Part shown: piece by piece, positions 8,562 to 17,939 of the stretch
Numbering within the stretch: the stretch's first letter is position 1
Layout of the letters: each line of letters opens with the position of its first letter
NCBI GenBank assembly: GCA_017643495.1
Contig: JAEPNK010000001.1
Location: 911,623-975,622, forward strand
DNA from: Rhizobiaceae bacterium
Lineage (GTDB): Bacteria; Pseudomonadota; Alphaproteobacteria; Rhizobiales; Rhizobiaceae
DNA: 64,000 nt
Reading direction: 5' to 3'
Position numbers and translations under genes: made by a program
The notes under the pieces: model-generated
Told to the model about the DNA's origin: nothing
Seen by the model: only the letters and a program-made list of their open reading frames with translations
Databases searched by the model: none

Positions 8562-9935
8562 ATGGACCGGAAACCTAATTTCCCAGATGCCGAAAGCATC
8601 AAGAGCACAAATCTTGCCCACCATTGGCATCCGTTTACCGATACGGCCTCGCTGGGAATGGAGGATCTTCGCCTGATATCGCAGGCAAAGGGATCTCACA
8701 TCTGGGATTCGGAAGGAAACAGGATACTGGACGGCATGGCAGGCCTGTGGTGTGTGAATGTCGGGTATGGTCGTGATGAACTGGCTGATACCGCGGCTGC
8801 GCAGATGCGGGAACTTCCGTATTACAACACGTTTTTCAAATCGACCCATGCGCCGGTGGCGGCCCTTTCCGAGAAATTGGCCAGCCTTACCCCGGGCGAC
8901 CTTAACCGGATATTCTTCAATACGTCAGGTTCGGATTCCAATGATACGGTTCTGCGCATTGCCCGCACATACTGGGCCAGTCGCGGGCAGCCGGAAAAAA
9001 CCGTCATCATAGCAAGGAAGAATGCGTATCACGGCTCGACAATGGCCGGTGTCTCACTGGGAGGCATGGGTGCCATGCATGGTCAGGGTGGGCCACTGAT
9101 CCCCGATATCGTCCATATTGACCAGCCGTACTGGTATGATGAGGGGGGAGATACGGACCCGGAAGAATTCGGCCTTCAAAGGGCGCGTGCGCTTGAGGCG
9201 GAGATAGACAGGATTGGCGTAGACAAAATCGCAGCCTTCATTGCCGAGCCGATACAGGGGGCGGGGGGAGTAATTATTCCGCCGGACAGTTACTGGCCGG
9301 AAGTAATGCGTATCTGCCGCGAGCGTGACATTCTTTTCTGTGCCGATGAAGTAATCTGCGGGTTTGGCCGTCTTGGCGAGTGGTTCGGCTCGATCCACTA
9401 CGATCTCCAGCCTGACATGATATCCATGGCGAAGGGGCTTTCTTCGGCCTATCTGCCGATTGGCGCTGTAGCCTTTTCTGAAGCCCGTGCGCAGGAAATG
9501 TTTGATGCAGCCGGGGAGTTTTTCCACGGTTATACATATTCCGGCCATCCGGCCTGTTGTGCCGTTGCCTTGAAGAATATTGAGATCATCGAACGGGAGG
9601 GGTTGATAGACCGCACCCGCGATCACACAGCCCCGCTTTTCGCTGAAAAGATGAAAGCATTGGGCGATCACCCCATCGTCGGGGAAGTGAGGACAAGGGG
9701 GCTTCTGGCTGCCATTGAACTGGTTCCCGAGAAACCTTCACGAAAGCGTTTTGACAATTATGGTGAAGTTGGCACGGTTTGCCGTGATTTCTGCTTCTCC
9801 AACGGGCTGGTGATGCGTGCGGTGCGCGATTCCATGGTAGCCTCTCCCCCGCTCGTAATTACCGATGAAGAGATTGACGAACTGGTGGAAAAAGCCTGGA
9901 AATCCCTCGACCAGACATGGGCGAAAGTGAAGTAG
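8562..9935 (+). CDS. spuC: Class III aminotransferase, putrescine-pyruvate type (SpuC-like)
   Basis: PLP enzyme of 457 residues that probably transfers the amino group of putrescine (or another polyamine) to pyruvate, giving 4-aminobutanal and alanine. Landmarks shared with Pseudomonas SpuC are GMAGLWCVNVGYGR, NTSGSDSNDTVLR, YHGSTMAGVSLGGM, AEPIQGAGGV, ADEVICGFGR and the PLP lysine Lys291 in MAKGLSSAYLP. The C terminus has NGLVMRAVRDSM and SPPLVIT. ATG at 8562 follows GGAG at good spacing; an upstream in-frame ATG at 8535 is less likely. It is the first gene of a plus-strand run with two gamma-glutamyl-polyamine synthetase-like genes and an amine oxidase, divergent from the uptake operon. Confidence 0.9.
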   Translation: MDRKPNFPDAESIKSTNLAHHWHPFTDTASLGMEDLRLISQAKGSHIWDSEGNRILDGMAGLWCVNVGYGRDELADTAAAQMRELPYYNTFFKSTHAPVAALSEKLASLTPGDLNRIFFNTSGSDSNDTVLRIARTYWASRGQPEKTVIIARKNAYHGSTMAGVSLGGMGAMHGQGGPLIPDIVHIDQPYWYDEGGDTDPEEFGLQRARALEAEIDRIGVDKIAAFIAEPIQGAGGVIIPPDSYWPEVMRICRERDILFCADEVICGFGRLGEWFGSIHYDLQPDMISMAKGLSSAYLPIGAVAFSEARAQEMFDAAGEFFHGYTYSGHPACCAVALKNIEIIEREGLIDRTRDHTAPLFAEKMKALGDHPIVGEVRTRGLLAAIELVPEKPSRKRFDNYGEVGTVCRDFCFSNGLVMRAVRDSMVASPPLVITDEEIDELVEKAWKSLDQTWAKVK

Positions 9936-9943
9936 GCATCGTC

Positions 9944-11278
9944 ATGCAGGATGAAATCAGTGCCTATCTGGAGGCCAATCCAGAACCTGAAGCGGTTGAT
10001 CTTCTGATTGCGGATTCAAACGGTATCCTGCGTGGCAAGCAGTTTCCGGGAAACCAGCTGGAAAAACTGTTCGAGAAAGGGGCAAACCTTCCCTATTCCC
10101 TGATGTTTGGTGATGTCCGCGGCTCAACTCCCACAGCTTTGCTGCAACCGCCACTGGTTGGAGACCCGGATGTAACCTACAGGGTGCAGCCGGGATCCCT
10201 GCAGCCTGTTCCCTGGGCAAGCGTGCCTACAGCCCAGGTTTTTCTGCGCCCTGTCGAACAGGATGGCAGCAATGATGAAGCTGATCCGATCACTGTTCTG
10301 GAGCGGGTGGTCGACAGGCTGAACAGGGACGGGCTTCATCCGGTCATTGCACTGGAAGGCGAATTTTATCTGCTCGATCCAACGCAGACACCACCAGCAC
10401 CCGTATCTCCCGAAAACGGTTGGCCTGCTTTTGAAGGGCCGCAGGTTTATGCACTTGAGCCTTTGCAGGATGTGCAGGGTTTCATCGATACGGTCAAGCA
10501 GGTGGCGGATGCCCAGTCGATACCTCTCACTTCGGTGCTTTGTGAATATGGTGACAGCCAGTTCGAGATGAACCTCAATCACTCCGGCAAGATTGTCGAG
10601 CATGCCCGCCACATGCTGATGCTCAAGCGTGCGGTCAAGAATGTCGCTGCTGCCAATGAAACGCTTGCCAGTTTCATGGCCCAGCCGTTATCGGAAAGCG
10701 GTGGTAGCGGCTGCCATCTGCATGTCAGCTTGCTTGATGAAAAGGGTCGCAACATTTTTGCCGATGATGAAGGTCATCTTCTGAACGCCATTGGCGGGCT
10801 GATGGCAACAATGGCGCAATCCATGGCGGTGTGCGCGCCGTTTGCAAATTCCTATCGCCGTTTTCGCAAGGCAGGCTGGTCGCCGAATGCTGCAAACTGG
10901 GGGAGAAACCACCGGCTGGTCAGTCTCCGAATTCCGGTTTCAGGCAAGAACGACCTGCGGGTGGAGCATCGCATTGCCGGGGCGGACGTCAATCCGTACC
11001 TGCTCACAGCCGCCGTCCTGGCCGGCATTCATCATGGTCTTGTCAACAAGTCGGATCCCGGTCCTGAATCGCTTGAGGGTGAAGTGCCGCATCCGGGGAA
11101 TGCCTTGCCAACCCGCTGGCGCGAGGCTCTGGGTGTATTTGAGGCTTCGGAGATATTCCGGGACTATTTCGGTGAAGAGTTTTTCAAGTATTTCTGTCGT
11201 TCGAAATTTGCCGAAGAAGAGAATTTTCATCTTGAAGTTTCCGACCGGGATTACGGCTGGTGCCTTCGAACGGTATGA
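9944..11278 (+). CDS. puuA: Glutamine synthetase-like enzyme 1 (gamma-glutamylpolyamine synthetase family)
   Basis: A 444-residue member of the glutamine synthetase superfamily, in the PuuA/SpuB/SpuI group that ligates glutamate to putrescine or another amine using ATP. Visible signatures: EGEFYLLD metal/ATP region, CEYGDSQFEMNL, GGSGCHLHVSLLD with the catalytic-loop His residues, and RVEHRIAGADVNPYL. The N-terminal segment LLIADSNGILRGK is typical of the group. ATG at 9944 has AGTAGG upstream and starts 8 bases after the spuC stop. Which of the two paralogues is the true putrescine ligase cannot be decided here; one may act on a different amine. Confidence 0.88.
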   Translation: MQDEISAYLEANPEPEAVDLLIADSNGILRGKQFPGNQLEKLFEKGANLPYSLMFGDVRGSTPTALLQPPLVGDPDVTYRVQPGSLQPVPWASVPTAQVFLRPVEQDGSNDEADPITVLERVVDRLNRDGLHPVIALEGEFYLLDPTQTPPAPVSPENGWPAFEGPQVYALEPLQDVQGFIDTVKQVADAQSIPLTSVLCEYGDSQFEMNLNHSGKIVEHARHMLMLKRAVKNVAAANETLASFMAQPLSESGGSGCHLHVSLLDEKGRNIFADDEGHLLNAIGGLMATMAQSMAVCAPFANSYRRFRKAGWSPNAANWGRNHRLVSLRIPVSGKNDLRVEHRIAGADVNPYLLTAAVLAGIHHGLVNKSDPGPESLEGEVPHPGNALPTRWREALGVFEASEIFRDYFGEEFFKYFCRSKFAEEENFHLEVSDRDYGWCLRTV

Positions 11279-11308
11279 GATATCCTTGACCAAAACCACT
11301 GGTGAATC

Positions 11309-12703
11309 ATGAAAAAGGAAAAACCCGAGATCGGGCTGGATGTTTCCCCTGCTCTCGAAACCGGCTCTGCCGAAGAGCTATACAAATGGCTGCGTGACTA
11401 TCGTGTCGACGAAGTGGAATGCGTTACGCCTGATGTTGCAGGCGTTGCTCGCGGCAAGGTGATGCCGGCATCAAAGTACATCAAGGAAAGCGAAGTACGG
11501 CTTCCGATATCGTTGTTCATGACGACGATAACCGGAGATTATCCGGATATCAATTCGGAAGGATATGACGTCGATGCCGACGTTTATCTGACCCCCGATA
11601 TTGCCACGGCCCGGGCTGTTCCATGGGCAAACGATCCGTCCATCCAGATCATTCATGATGCCTACAACCGTCACGGTGATCCGGTGCCCTTTGCCCCGCG
11701 TCAGGTTCTGAAGCGTGTGATCGGCCTTTATGCAGAAAAGGGCTGGATGCCGATCGTTTCTCCGGAAATCGAGTTTTACCTGACCAAGATGAATACGGAC
11801 CCGGATTATCCGCTTGAGCCTCCGGTTGGCAGGTCGGGCAGGCAAAGCCTTTCAAACCAGGCTTACTCCCTTTCCGCAGTTGATGAGTATGACCGGGTGA
11901 TCGAACACATTTATGATTATGCTGAAGCGCAGAATCTTGAAATCGACACGATCATTCAGGAATCGGGCGCCGGCCAGCTTGAGATCAATCTGATGCATGG
12001 CGATCCTCTCAAACTTGCTGATGAGGTGTTCCTTTACAAGCGCCTTATTCGTGAAGCAGCGCTACAATGCGGCATTCATGCAACCTTTATGGCCAAACCC
12101 ATGGAGGACCAGCCGGGAAGTGCCATGCATATTCACCAGAGTGTGCTTGATTCCGGAACCGGGAAAAACATTTTTTCCAACGAAGACGGCAGTGCATCAG
12201 AACTGTTCGGTCATTTCATAGGTGGCCAGCAGAAATACATGTATGATGCCTGTGTGTTTGCTGCTCCATATGTGAATTCCTATCGGCGTCTGGTTCCCAA
12301 CATGTCGGCACCGGTCAATCTGGAGTGGGGGCATGACAACCGTTCCGCCGGATTGCGTGCGCCCCGTTCAAGTCCGGCTGCACGACGTCTGGAGAACCGG
12401 GTGGTTGGCGCGGATGCCAATCCGTATCTTGCAATCGCAGCCTCTCTTGCATGCGGTTATCTGGGCATGACCAATGCAATTGAACCGAGGGCCGAGGCAA
12501 CCATCGAGTTTGAACACCGCAGTCGGGATCTGCCATTTTCGTTGCTGGGTGCTGTTGATGCTCTGAACGCATCAAAAGACCTGAAAACGGTTCTGGGTGA
12601 GGAATTCTGTACCATTTATGCAGGTGTCAAACAGCTTGAGCATGACGAGTTCATGAAAGTAATTTCACCCTGGGAACGGGAGCATTTGCTTCTGAATGTC
12701 TGA
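11309..12703 (+). CDS. puuA: Glutamine synthetase-like enzyme 2 (gamma-glutamylpolyamine synthetase family)
   Basis: Second glutamine-synthetase-family ligase, 464 residues. It differs clearly from its neighbour but has the same landmarks: CVTPDVAGVARGKVMP, PEIEFYLT, ESGAGQLEINL, GSAMHIHQSVLD, and ENRVVGADANPYLAIAA. ATG at 11309 follows GGTGAATC. The stop shares one base with the start of the FAD oxidase gene (TGATG), so the ligase and oxidase are probably translationally coupled. This fits consecutive steps: glutamylation of a polyamine, then oxidation of the gamma-glutamyl amine. Confidence 0.89.
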   Translation: MKKEKPEIGLDVSPALETGSAEELYKWLRDYRVDEVECVTPDVAGVARGKVMPASKYIKESEVRLPISLFMTTITGDYPDINSEGYDVDADVYLTPDIATARAVPWANDPSIQIIHDAYNRHGDPVPFAPRQVLKRVIGLYAEKGWMPIVSPEIEFYLTKMNTDPDYPLEPPVGRSGRQSLSNQAYSLSAVDEYDRVIEHIYDYAEAQNLEIDTIIQESGAGQLEINLMHGDPLKLADEVFLYKRLIREAALQCGIHATFMAKPMEDQPGSAMHIHQSVLDSGTGKNIFSNEDGSASELFGHFIGGQQKYMYDACVFAAPYVNSYRRLVPNMSAPVNLEWGHDNRSAGLRAPRSSPAARRLENRVVGADANPYLAIAASLACGYLGMTNAIEPRAEATIEFEHRSRDLPFSLLGAVDALNASKDLKTVLGEEFCTIYAGVKQLEHDEFMKVISPWEREHLLLNV

Positions 12704-14013
12704 TGGCCTTGTCGCTTCTTGATGTAAATGACCGGCTGGGTCAGCACCCTTCCTCCTGGTATTCGGCCAGTGCTGCACCGCTACAGGAGTTTCCTGCAGC
12801 AGAAGGCGATCTGCGTTATGACATTGTAATTGTCGGGGCAGGGTTTAGCGGGCTTTCTTCCGCCCTTCATCTTGCTGAAGCCGGTTTCAGGGTCTGTGTT
12901 CTAGATGCCCACAGGGTCGGATGGGGCGCATCCGGTCGCAATGGAGGGCAGGTCGGTTCCGGTCAACGGATCGGGCAGGATGAACTGGAAGAGCTGGTTG
13001 GGGAAGCTGACGCACGCAAGGCCTTCGACATCGGGACAGAGGCTGCCCGGCTCGTTCGTTCCCTTGTTTCGGAGCACGATATCGAATGCGCGTATCGTCC
13101 GGGGTCGATCGAGGCTTATCACCGTTCCAGGTATGATGCCGAAGGCCGCGATTATGCGGCCATGATGGCGGAGAAATATGACTATCCGCACATGCGCTAT
13201 CTGCCTCCGGAGGAAATGCGTGAGAAGGTAGGTTCTCCCGATTATTCCGGTGGTCTGCTGGATACGCAGGCCGGGCACCTGCATCCGTTGAACTATGCGC
13301 GCGGTCTTGCCAGGGCAGCATTGCAGGCGGGTGCCGACATCTTTGAATTGAGCAGGGTAGGCAGGATCCAAGCCGGTTCACCCTGCAAGGTGGAAACGGA
13401 CCGGGCAACGATAGTCGCAGACAAGGTTGTCCTCGCAGCCAATGGTTATCTCGGCGGGCTAGACAACCATGTTGCAGACCGGGTGATGCCAATCAACAAT
13501 TTCATTGTGGCAACCGAACCGCTTGATGAAGCTGTATGCAAGTCCCTGATACGGGACGGTGAATGTGTGTATGACTCCCGTTTCGTGGTGAATTATTTCC
13601 GACTGTCGGAGGACAATCGCATGTTGTTCGGTGGTGGCGAGAATTACTCCTATCGTTTCCCCAAGGATATAGAGGCAACGGTACGCAAGCCGATGTCCCG
13701 GGTTTTCCCGCAGCTTGCTGGTGTGGGGATTGATTATGCCTGGGGGGGTACCTTGGCGATAACCTACAAGCGGTTGCCGCATTTCGAATTTCGCAAGGAT
13801 GGTATTGTGAACATCTCCGGGTATTCCGGATCGGGTGTTCACATGGCGACGATGGCAGGCAAGCTGGTTGGCGAAGCCTTGCAAGGCCAGATGGAACGCT
13901 TTGACATAATCTCAAGGTTGCCAACTCCGAAATTCCCGGGGGGAGCATCATTGCGCTGGCCCCTTCTTCCTCTTGCCTTGACCTGGTATGCATTGCGGGA
14001 CCGGCTATGGTAA
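12703..14013 (+). CDS. puuB: FAD-dependent amine oxidoreductase (PuuB-like gamma-glutamylputrescine oxidase)
   Basis: DAO-family flavoprotein, 436 residues. The dinucleotide fold DIVIVGAGFSGLSSALHLAE begins near residue 38, followed by LDAHRVGWGASGRNGGQVG, a flavin contact typical of PuuB/OrdL-type oxidases. NGYLGGLD, GGGENYSYR and ISGYSGSGVHMATMAGKL match the substrate and C-terminal FAD segments. It would oxidise gamma-glutamylputrescine made by the adjacent ligases to the aldehyde. The later Puu steps (aldehyde dehydrogenase, gamma-glutamyl-GABA hydrolase) are not in this window. Confidence 0.88.
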   Translation: MALSLLDVNDRLGQHPSSWYSASAAPLQEFPAAEGDLRYDIVIVGAGFSGLSSALHLAEAGFRVCVLDAHRVGWGASGRNGGQVGSGQRIGQDELEELVGEADARKAFDIGTEAARLVRSLVSEHDIECAYRPGSIEAYHRSRYDAEGRDYAAMMAEKYDYPHMRYLPPEEMREKVGSPDYSGGLLDTQAGHLHPLNYARGLARAALQAGADIFELSRVGRIQAGSPCKVETDRATIVADKVVLAANGYLGGLDNHVADRVMPINNFIVATEPLDEAVCKSLIRDGECVYDSRFVVNYFRLSEDNRMLFGGGENYSYRFPKDIEATVRKPMSRVFPQLAGVGIDYAWGGTLAITYKRLPHFEFRKDGIVNISGYSGSGVHMATMAGKLVGEALQGQMERFDIISRLPTPKFPGGASLRWPLLPLALTWYALRDRLW

Positions 14014-14396
14014 ACAATTCAGGCGCTCAGGCCCCCGGTCTGGCTTGGCTCTTTTTCGGAACCAGTGGACGTATTGCACGACGCTCGTTTTCACTTGCCA
14101 CATTCTTTTTGCTGTTGCTCCATGTTTTCGTGATCATCCAGCTCATCAAGGCGGATGATAATTCAGCTTCGCTGGTTTGGTGGACACTGGTTCTGTTTGT
14201 CATCGCTGCTGTTTCGCTCTGGTGTATTTTCGCGCTGATCGTCAAGCGTTTGCATGATATCGGCGTAACCGGTTTCCTGTCTCTTGCGATCGTGTTTACC
14301 GGCATGTACTTCATTGCATTCATTGTCCTCAGCCTGTGGCCGTCCCAATCTGCAACCAACAAATACGGACCTCCGCCCTTTTGGCCGGAGGCATGA
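14007..14396 (+). CDS. DUF805 small integral membrane protein
   Basis: A 129-residue membrane protein with about three hydrophobic helices. It carries DUF805 landmarks: WLFFGTSGRIARRSFSLAT at the N terminus, VKRLHDIG in the middle, and a C-terminal NKYGPPP tail. Function of the family is not known. It overlaps the end of the puuB-like gene by seven bases and precedes dapE by six, so it is part of the same transcription unit, although no role in polyamine or lysine metabolism is evident. Confidence 0.85.
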   Translation: MVNNSGAQAPGLAWLFFGTSGRIARRSFSLATFFLLLLHVFVIIQLIKADDNSASLVWWTLVLFVIAAVSLWCIFALIVKRLHDIGVTGFLSLAIVFTGMYFIAFIVLSLWPSQSATNKYGPPPFWPEA

Positions 14397-14402
14397 CTTG
14401 AA

Positions 14403-15596
14403 ATGGCACAAACACTTTCTCCGCCCGCCCGCTACCTGAGAGACCTTATCCGGTGTCCATCCGTCACGCCGAATGAGGGTGGGGCGCTGTCCTATCTGGA
14501 AGACAAGCTTGGCACGCTTGGGTTTCACGTTGAGCGGGTGACGTTTTCCGATCATGACACGCCCGATGTCGAAAACCTGTATGCACGATTGGGAAACGGT
14601 GCTCCGCATGTAATGTTTGCCGGCCATACTGATGTTGTCCCGGTTGGCGATACGGATTCCTGGTCCAGCGACCCCTTTGCCGGCGAGGTCCGCAACGGCT
14701 TCATGTACGGACGTGGTGCCGTGGACATGAAAGGCGGTATCGCCTGTTTTCTGTCAGCGGTGGAAGCTTTCCTGTCGCGCCACGACTTTTCCGGCTCGAT
14801 TTCATTTTTGATTACCGGTGATGAAGAAGGGCCTTCCGTCAACGGTACGGACAAGCTCCTGAAATGGGCCGCAGAGAAAGGCGAGACGTGGGATGCGGCG
14901 ATCGTTGGCGAACCGTCCAATCCCGAAGCGGTGGGCGATGTTATCAAGAGCGGACGGCGCGGATCACTTTCCGGCCGGGTCACCGTGCACGGGATTCAGG
15001 GGCATTCCGCCTACCCCCATCTGGCCGACAACCCTGTGCGCGGTATGGTCGATCTTCTGGATGCTTTGCTGGCCGAGCCTTTTGATCAGGGAACGGAGCA
15101 GTTCCAGCCAACCAATCTCGAAGTCACTTCGGTTGATGTCGGCAATCCGGCAACCAACGTGATCCCGGCAGAAGCGGTTGCTGGTTTCAATGTCCGTTTC
15201 AATGACACATGGGATGGCGAAAGCATGAAATCGGAAATCATTCGCCGTTTTGAGGCGGGTTCTGTCGCCGCCCGCATCCGGACCGGAAAAAAGGAACCCG
15301 TCCGGTTTTCGGTGGAATGGATTGGCAGGGTGTCACCGGTCTTTCTAACCCGGGATGACATGTTGATTGAAACTCTGTCTGAAGCAATCGCCGGCGTGAC
15401 AGGAAGCAGGCCACAGTTGACGACCGGTGGCGGCACGTCCGATGCCCGTTTCATAAAGGATTATTGTCCCGTCGTGGAGTTCGGCCTGGTTGGACAAACC
15501 ATGCACCAGGTCAATGAATGCACTTCTCTGGATGACCTCGATTGCCTGGCAAGCATATACGGCTCTTTTCTGGAACGATATTTTGCCGTTTCCTGA
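14403..15596 (+). CDS. dapE: Succinyl-diaminopimelate desuccinylase DapE
   Basis: Zinc peptidase-family enzyme, 397 residues. It removes succinate from N-succinyl-LL-diaminopimelate in lysine and peptidoglycan precursor synthesis. Metal and catalytic residues are in place: His75 and Asp77 in AGHTDVVPVGD, Asp108 in GRGAVDMKGG, Glu141-Glu142 in GDEEGPSVNG, Glu170 in GEPSNPE, and His368 in GQTMHQVNE. GHSAYPHLADNP marks the dimerisation domain. Full length. It sits six bases after the DUF805 gene. Confidence 0.95.
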   Translation: MAQTLSPPARYLRDLIRCPSVTPNEGGALSYLEDKLGTLGFHVERVTFSDHDTPDVENLYARLGNGAPHVMFAGHTDVVPVGDTDSWSSDPFAGEVRNGFMYGRGAVDMKGGIACFLSAVEAFLSRHDFSGSISFLITGDEEGPSVNGTDKLLKWAAEKGETWDAAIVGEPSNPEAVGDVIKSGRRGSLSGRVTVHGIQGHSAYPHLADNPVRGMVDLLDALLAEPFDQGTEQFQPTNLEVTSVDVGNPATNVIPAEAVAGFNVRFNDTWDGESMKSEIIRRFEAGSVAARIRTGKKEPVRFSVEWIGRVSPVFLTRDDMLIETLSEAIAGVTGSRPQLTTGGGTSDARFIKDYCPVVEFGLVGQTMHQVNECTSLDDLDCLASIYGSFLERYFAVS

Positions 15597-15604
15597 TATG
15601 TGAA

Positions 15605-15630
15605 ATTAAATAAACACACGTTCATTTAAT
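15605..15630. promoter_or_regulatory. 26-base palindrome, likely operator of the downstream TetR gene
   Basis: The site reads ATTAAAT-A-AAC-acac-GTT-C-ATTTAAT. Seven-base outer arms and three-base inner arms are exactly complementary around a four-base centre, with one mismatched pair. It is AT-rich against its surroundings and lies 35 bases before the TetR start. TetR repressors usually bind such sites and repress their own operon. Confidence 0.7.
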
Positions 15631-15665
15631 CTTGTCACCTGTTTGGAAGTATGAGATGGTGGGAC

Positions 15666-16301
15666 ATGGCTAGAACTGTCGGATCAGTTGGTGCGGAAAC
15701 CGCAAAACGTGTGCTCAAGGAGGCGCTTCGCCTTTTTGCCCGGGAAGGTTATGCGGCCGTTTCAATGCGGCAGATCGCAGGTAAATGCGGATTGCAGGCA
15801 GGTGCTCTTTATAATCACTTTCCCACAAAGCAGGCAATTCTCAACGAACTGATGGTCACCCATCTGGAGAGCCTGCTTGCTGCTTATGACGAAACACCGG
15901 ACCATGCCTCACCACTTGATGCGCTGGAGGCTTTTGCCCGTTTCCACATTGCCTATCATATCGACAAGCCGGAGGAAGTGTTCATCGCCTACATGGAGTT
16001 GCGCAACCTGGAGACCGGAAACCTCGGGCCGGTCATGAAGCTTCGCCAGCAATATGAACGTTGTTTGCGGGGAATTTTGCGAAACGGTGTTGCAAGTGGT
16101 GATTTCGAAATTGACGATGTGCCCGTAACGGCAATGGCGATCATTTCCATGATGACAGGTGTGAACACGTGGTTTCGCTATGGCGGACGTCTGAGCATCC
16201 GGGAAATCGAGACGATTTACGTGAACATGATTTTTGCACTGGTCGGAAAGAATGACCAGCGCATGGGGAACAGCACCGAAGAGGAGAGGGTGAATGTTTA
16301 A
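15666..16301 (+). CDS. TetR-family transcriptional regulator of the leucine-degradation operon
   Basis: 211 residues from ATG at 15666, which has GGTGGG at -8 (an ATG five codons upstream is weaker). The N-terminal helix-turn-helix lies at about residues 32-55 ([21 protein letters not shown]), followed by an all-helical ligand-binding domain. It overlaps the isovaleryl-CoA dehydrogenase start by eight bases, so it is the first gene of that operon and probably represses it through the palindrome just upstream. Position and class resemble the TetR-type LiuQ regulators described for branched-chain amino acid degradation, but orthology is not shown. Confidence 0.9.
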   Translation: MARTVGSVGAETAKRVLKEALRLFAREGYAAVSMRQIAGKCGLQAGALYNHFPTKQAILNELMVTHLESLLAAYDETPDHASPLDALEAFARFHIAYHIDKPEEVFIAYMELRNLETGNLGPVMKLRQQYERCLRGILRNGVASGDFEIDDVPVTAMAIISMMTGVNTWFRYGGRLSIREIETIYVNMIFALVGKNDQRMGNSTEEERVNV

Positions 16302-17457
16302 CGCATCGATGAACTGGTCACTGGGTGACGAGATTGAAGCCTTGCGCGAAATGACCCACCGTTTCGCCCAGGAGCGGATCAAGCCATTTGCCGCAGATAT
16401 CGACAAGACCAACGAGTTTCCTGCTCACTTGTGGAAGGAGTTGGGTGACCTTGGCTTGCTGGGGGTTACGGTTGACGAGGAATATGGCGGTGCCGGGATG
16501 GGCTATCTCGCCCATTGTATTGCGGTTGAGGAAATCGCCAGGGCATCGGCGTCTGTATCCCTTTCCTATGGCGCGCATTCAAATCTTTGCGTCAACCAGA
16601 TCAGCCTGAACGGAAACAAGGAGCAGAAGCAACAGTTTCTCCCCCGCCTGATTTCCGGAGAGCATGTTGGGGCGCTTGCCATGTCCGAACCGGGTGCGGG
16701 GTCCGATGTTGTTTCAATGTCTTTGAAGGCTGAAAAGCGCAATGACCGCTTTGTTCTCAATGGCAACAAATACTGGATTACCAATGGTCCGGATGCAGAT
16801 ACACTGGTGGTTTATGCAAAGACGGACATGGATGCAGGCTCGCGGGGCATCACCGCATTTCTCATTGAAAAGGAAATGAAAGGGTTCTCCACTTCTCCGC
16901 ATTTCGACAAGCTTGGCATGCGCGGTTCAAATACTGCGGAGCTCATTTTTGATGATGTGGAAGTTCCTTACGAAAACATTCTCGGCGAAGAGGGCAAGGG
17001 CGTAAACGTACTGATGTCCGGTCTTGATTATGAGCGGGTTGTACTTTCTTCCATTGGCATCGGCATCATGCATGCCTGTCTGGACGAGATCATGCCTTAC
17101 ATGCACGAACGCAAGCAATTTGGCCAGAAAATCGGTGATTTTCAGCTTATGCAGGGAAAAATTGCCGACATGTACACGGCGATGAACTCGTCCCGTGCAT
17201 ATGTTTATGCAGTAGCTGCCGCATGCGACCGTGGCGAGGTAACCCGGCAGGACGCGGCAGCCTGTGTGCTGTATGCGTCCGAGCAGGCCATGCAGCAATC
17301 GGTTCAGGCAGTACAGGCAATGGGTGGGGCGGGTTACCTTTCGGACAATCCTGTTTCGCGCATCATGCGGGATGCAAAACTCATGGAAATCGGTGCGGGC
17401 ACTTCCGAGATCCGGCGCATGCTGATCGGTCGGGAACTAATGAAGGAAACGGCGTGA
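16294..17457 (+). CDS. liuA: Isovaleryl-CoA dehydrogenase
   Basis: Acyl-CoA dehydrogenase of 387 residues that oxidises isovaleryl-CoA to 3-methylcrotonyl-CoA in leucine breakdown. Landmarks: [26 protein letters not shown] (typical of IVD), [33 protein letters not shown]. Glu247 in LDYERVVLS is the catalytic base position specific to IVD, while the MCAD-type Glu near the C terminus is replaced ([10 protein letters not shown]). The two neighbouring methylcrotonyl-CoA carboxylase genes confirm the pathway. The ATG overlaps the TetR gene and the stop overlaps the next GTG start. Confidence 0.96.
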   Translation: MFNASMNWSLGDEIEALREMTHRFAQERIKPFAADIDKTNEFPAHLWKELGDLGLLGVTVDEEYGGAGMGYLAHCIAVEEIARASASVSLSYGAHSNLCVNQISLNGNKEQKQQFLPRLISGEHVGALAMSEPGAGSDVVSMSLKAEKRNDRFVLNGNKYWITNGPDADTLVVYAKTDMDAGSRGITAFLIEKEMKGFSTSPHFDKLGMRGSNTAELIFDDVEVPYENILGEEGKGVNVLMSGLDYERVVLSSIGIGIMHACLDEIMPYMHERKQFGQKIGDFQLMQGKIADMYTAMNSSRAYVYAVAAACDRGEVTRQDAAACVLYASEQAMQQSVQAVQAMGGAGYLSDNPVSRIMRDAKLMEIGAGTSEIRRMLIGRELMKETA

Positions 17458-17936
17458 GATACCTGCTGTTGCTGTTCATTGTGCTGGCCGGCCCGGCTCA
17501 TGCTGCGCAAACGCAAACCCGGCAGGAAGCAGTAAACGAGTGCATTTCAAACATCGACGCCCATGGTGACTGGCACCGCTGCCGGACCCTGATCTTTGAG
17601 CCTTGTCAGGATTACACGGTGGGTGACGATCAGCACATTTCCTGTCTTCAGGCGCAGAAGACGCAATGGCATGAACATCTTGAGGGTCTCATCGAAGAAC
17701 TGAATGCACGATTGACCACAGTTGGCGCAGCTTCCCTGAGCGACTCTCTTGGTCAATGGTATGAGTATCGCAGCATCAGGTGCCGGACAGCGGCAGAAGA
17801 ACGGGCTGCCATAGGCTTTGATGCAGAGGCTGCTGGAATTGGCTGCGAGATCGCCGAGACAGCTGGTCTTGTATCCGACTTGCAGAATTGCCTGGACGGC
17901 CATTCCACTTCAGCCTATTGCGCGTTGAAGGAATAG
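17454..17936 (+). CDS. Secreted cysteine-rich protein, DUF1311/LprI-like
   Basis: 160 residues starting at GTG 17454, which overlaps the dehydrogenase stop (GTGA) and has AAGGAAA seven bases upstream. A short signal peptide ([16 protein letters not shown]) exports it. The mature part has eight cysteines, enough for four disulfides, and [10 protein letters not shown], which resembles the W-x-x-YR-x3-C core of the DUF1311 (lysozyme-inhibitor LprI) family. No enzyme motif is seen. Its place between leucine-catabolic genes, with coupled translation, is unexpected for a periplasmic protein. Family assignment is moderate; function unknown. Confidence 0.78.
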   Translation: MRYLLLLFIVLAGPAHAAQTQTRQEAVNECISNIDAHGDWHRCRTLIFEPCQDYTVGDDQHISCLQAQKTQWHEHLEGLIEELNARLTTVGAASLSDSLGQWYEYRSIRCRTAAEERAAIGFDAEAAGIGCEIAETAGLVSDLQNCLDGHSTSAYCALKE

Positions 17937-17939
17937 GCC

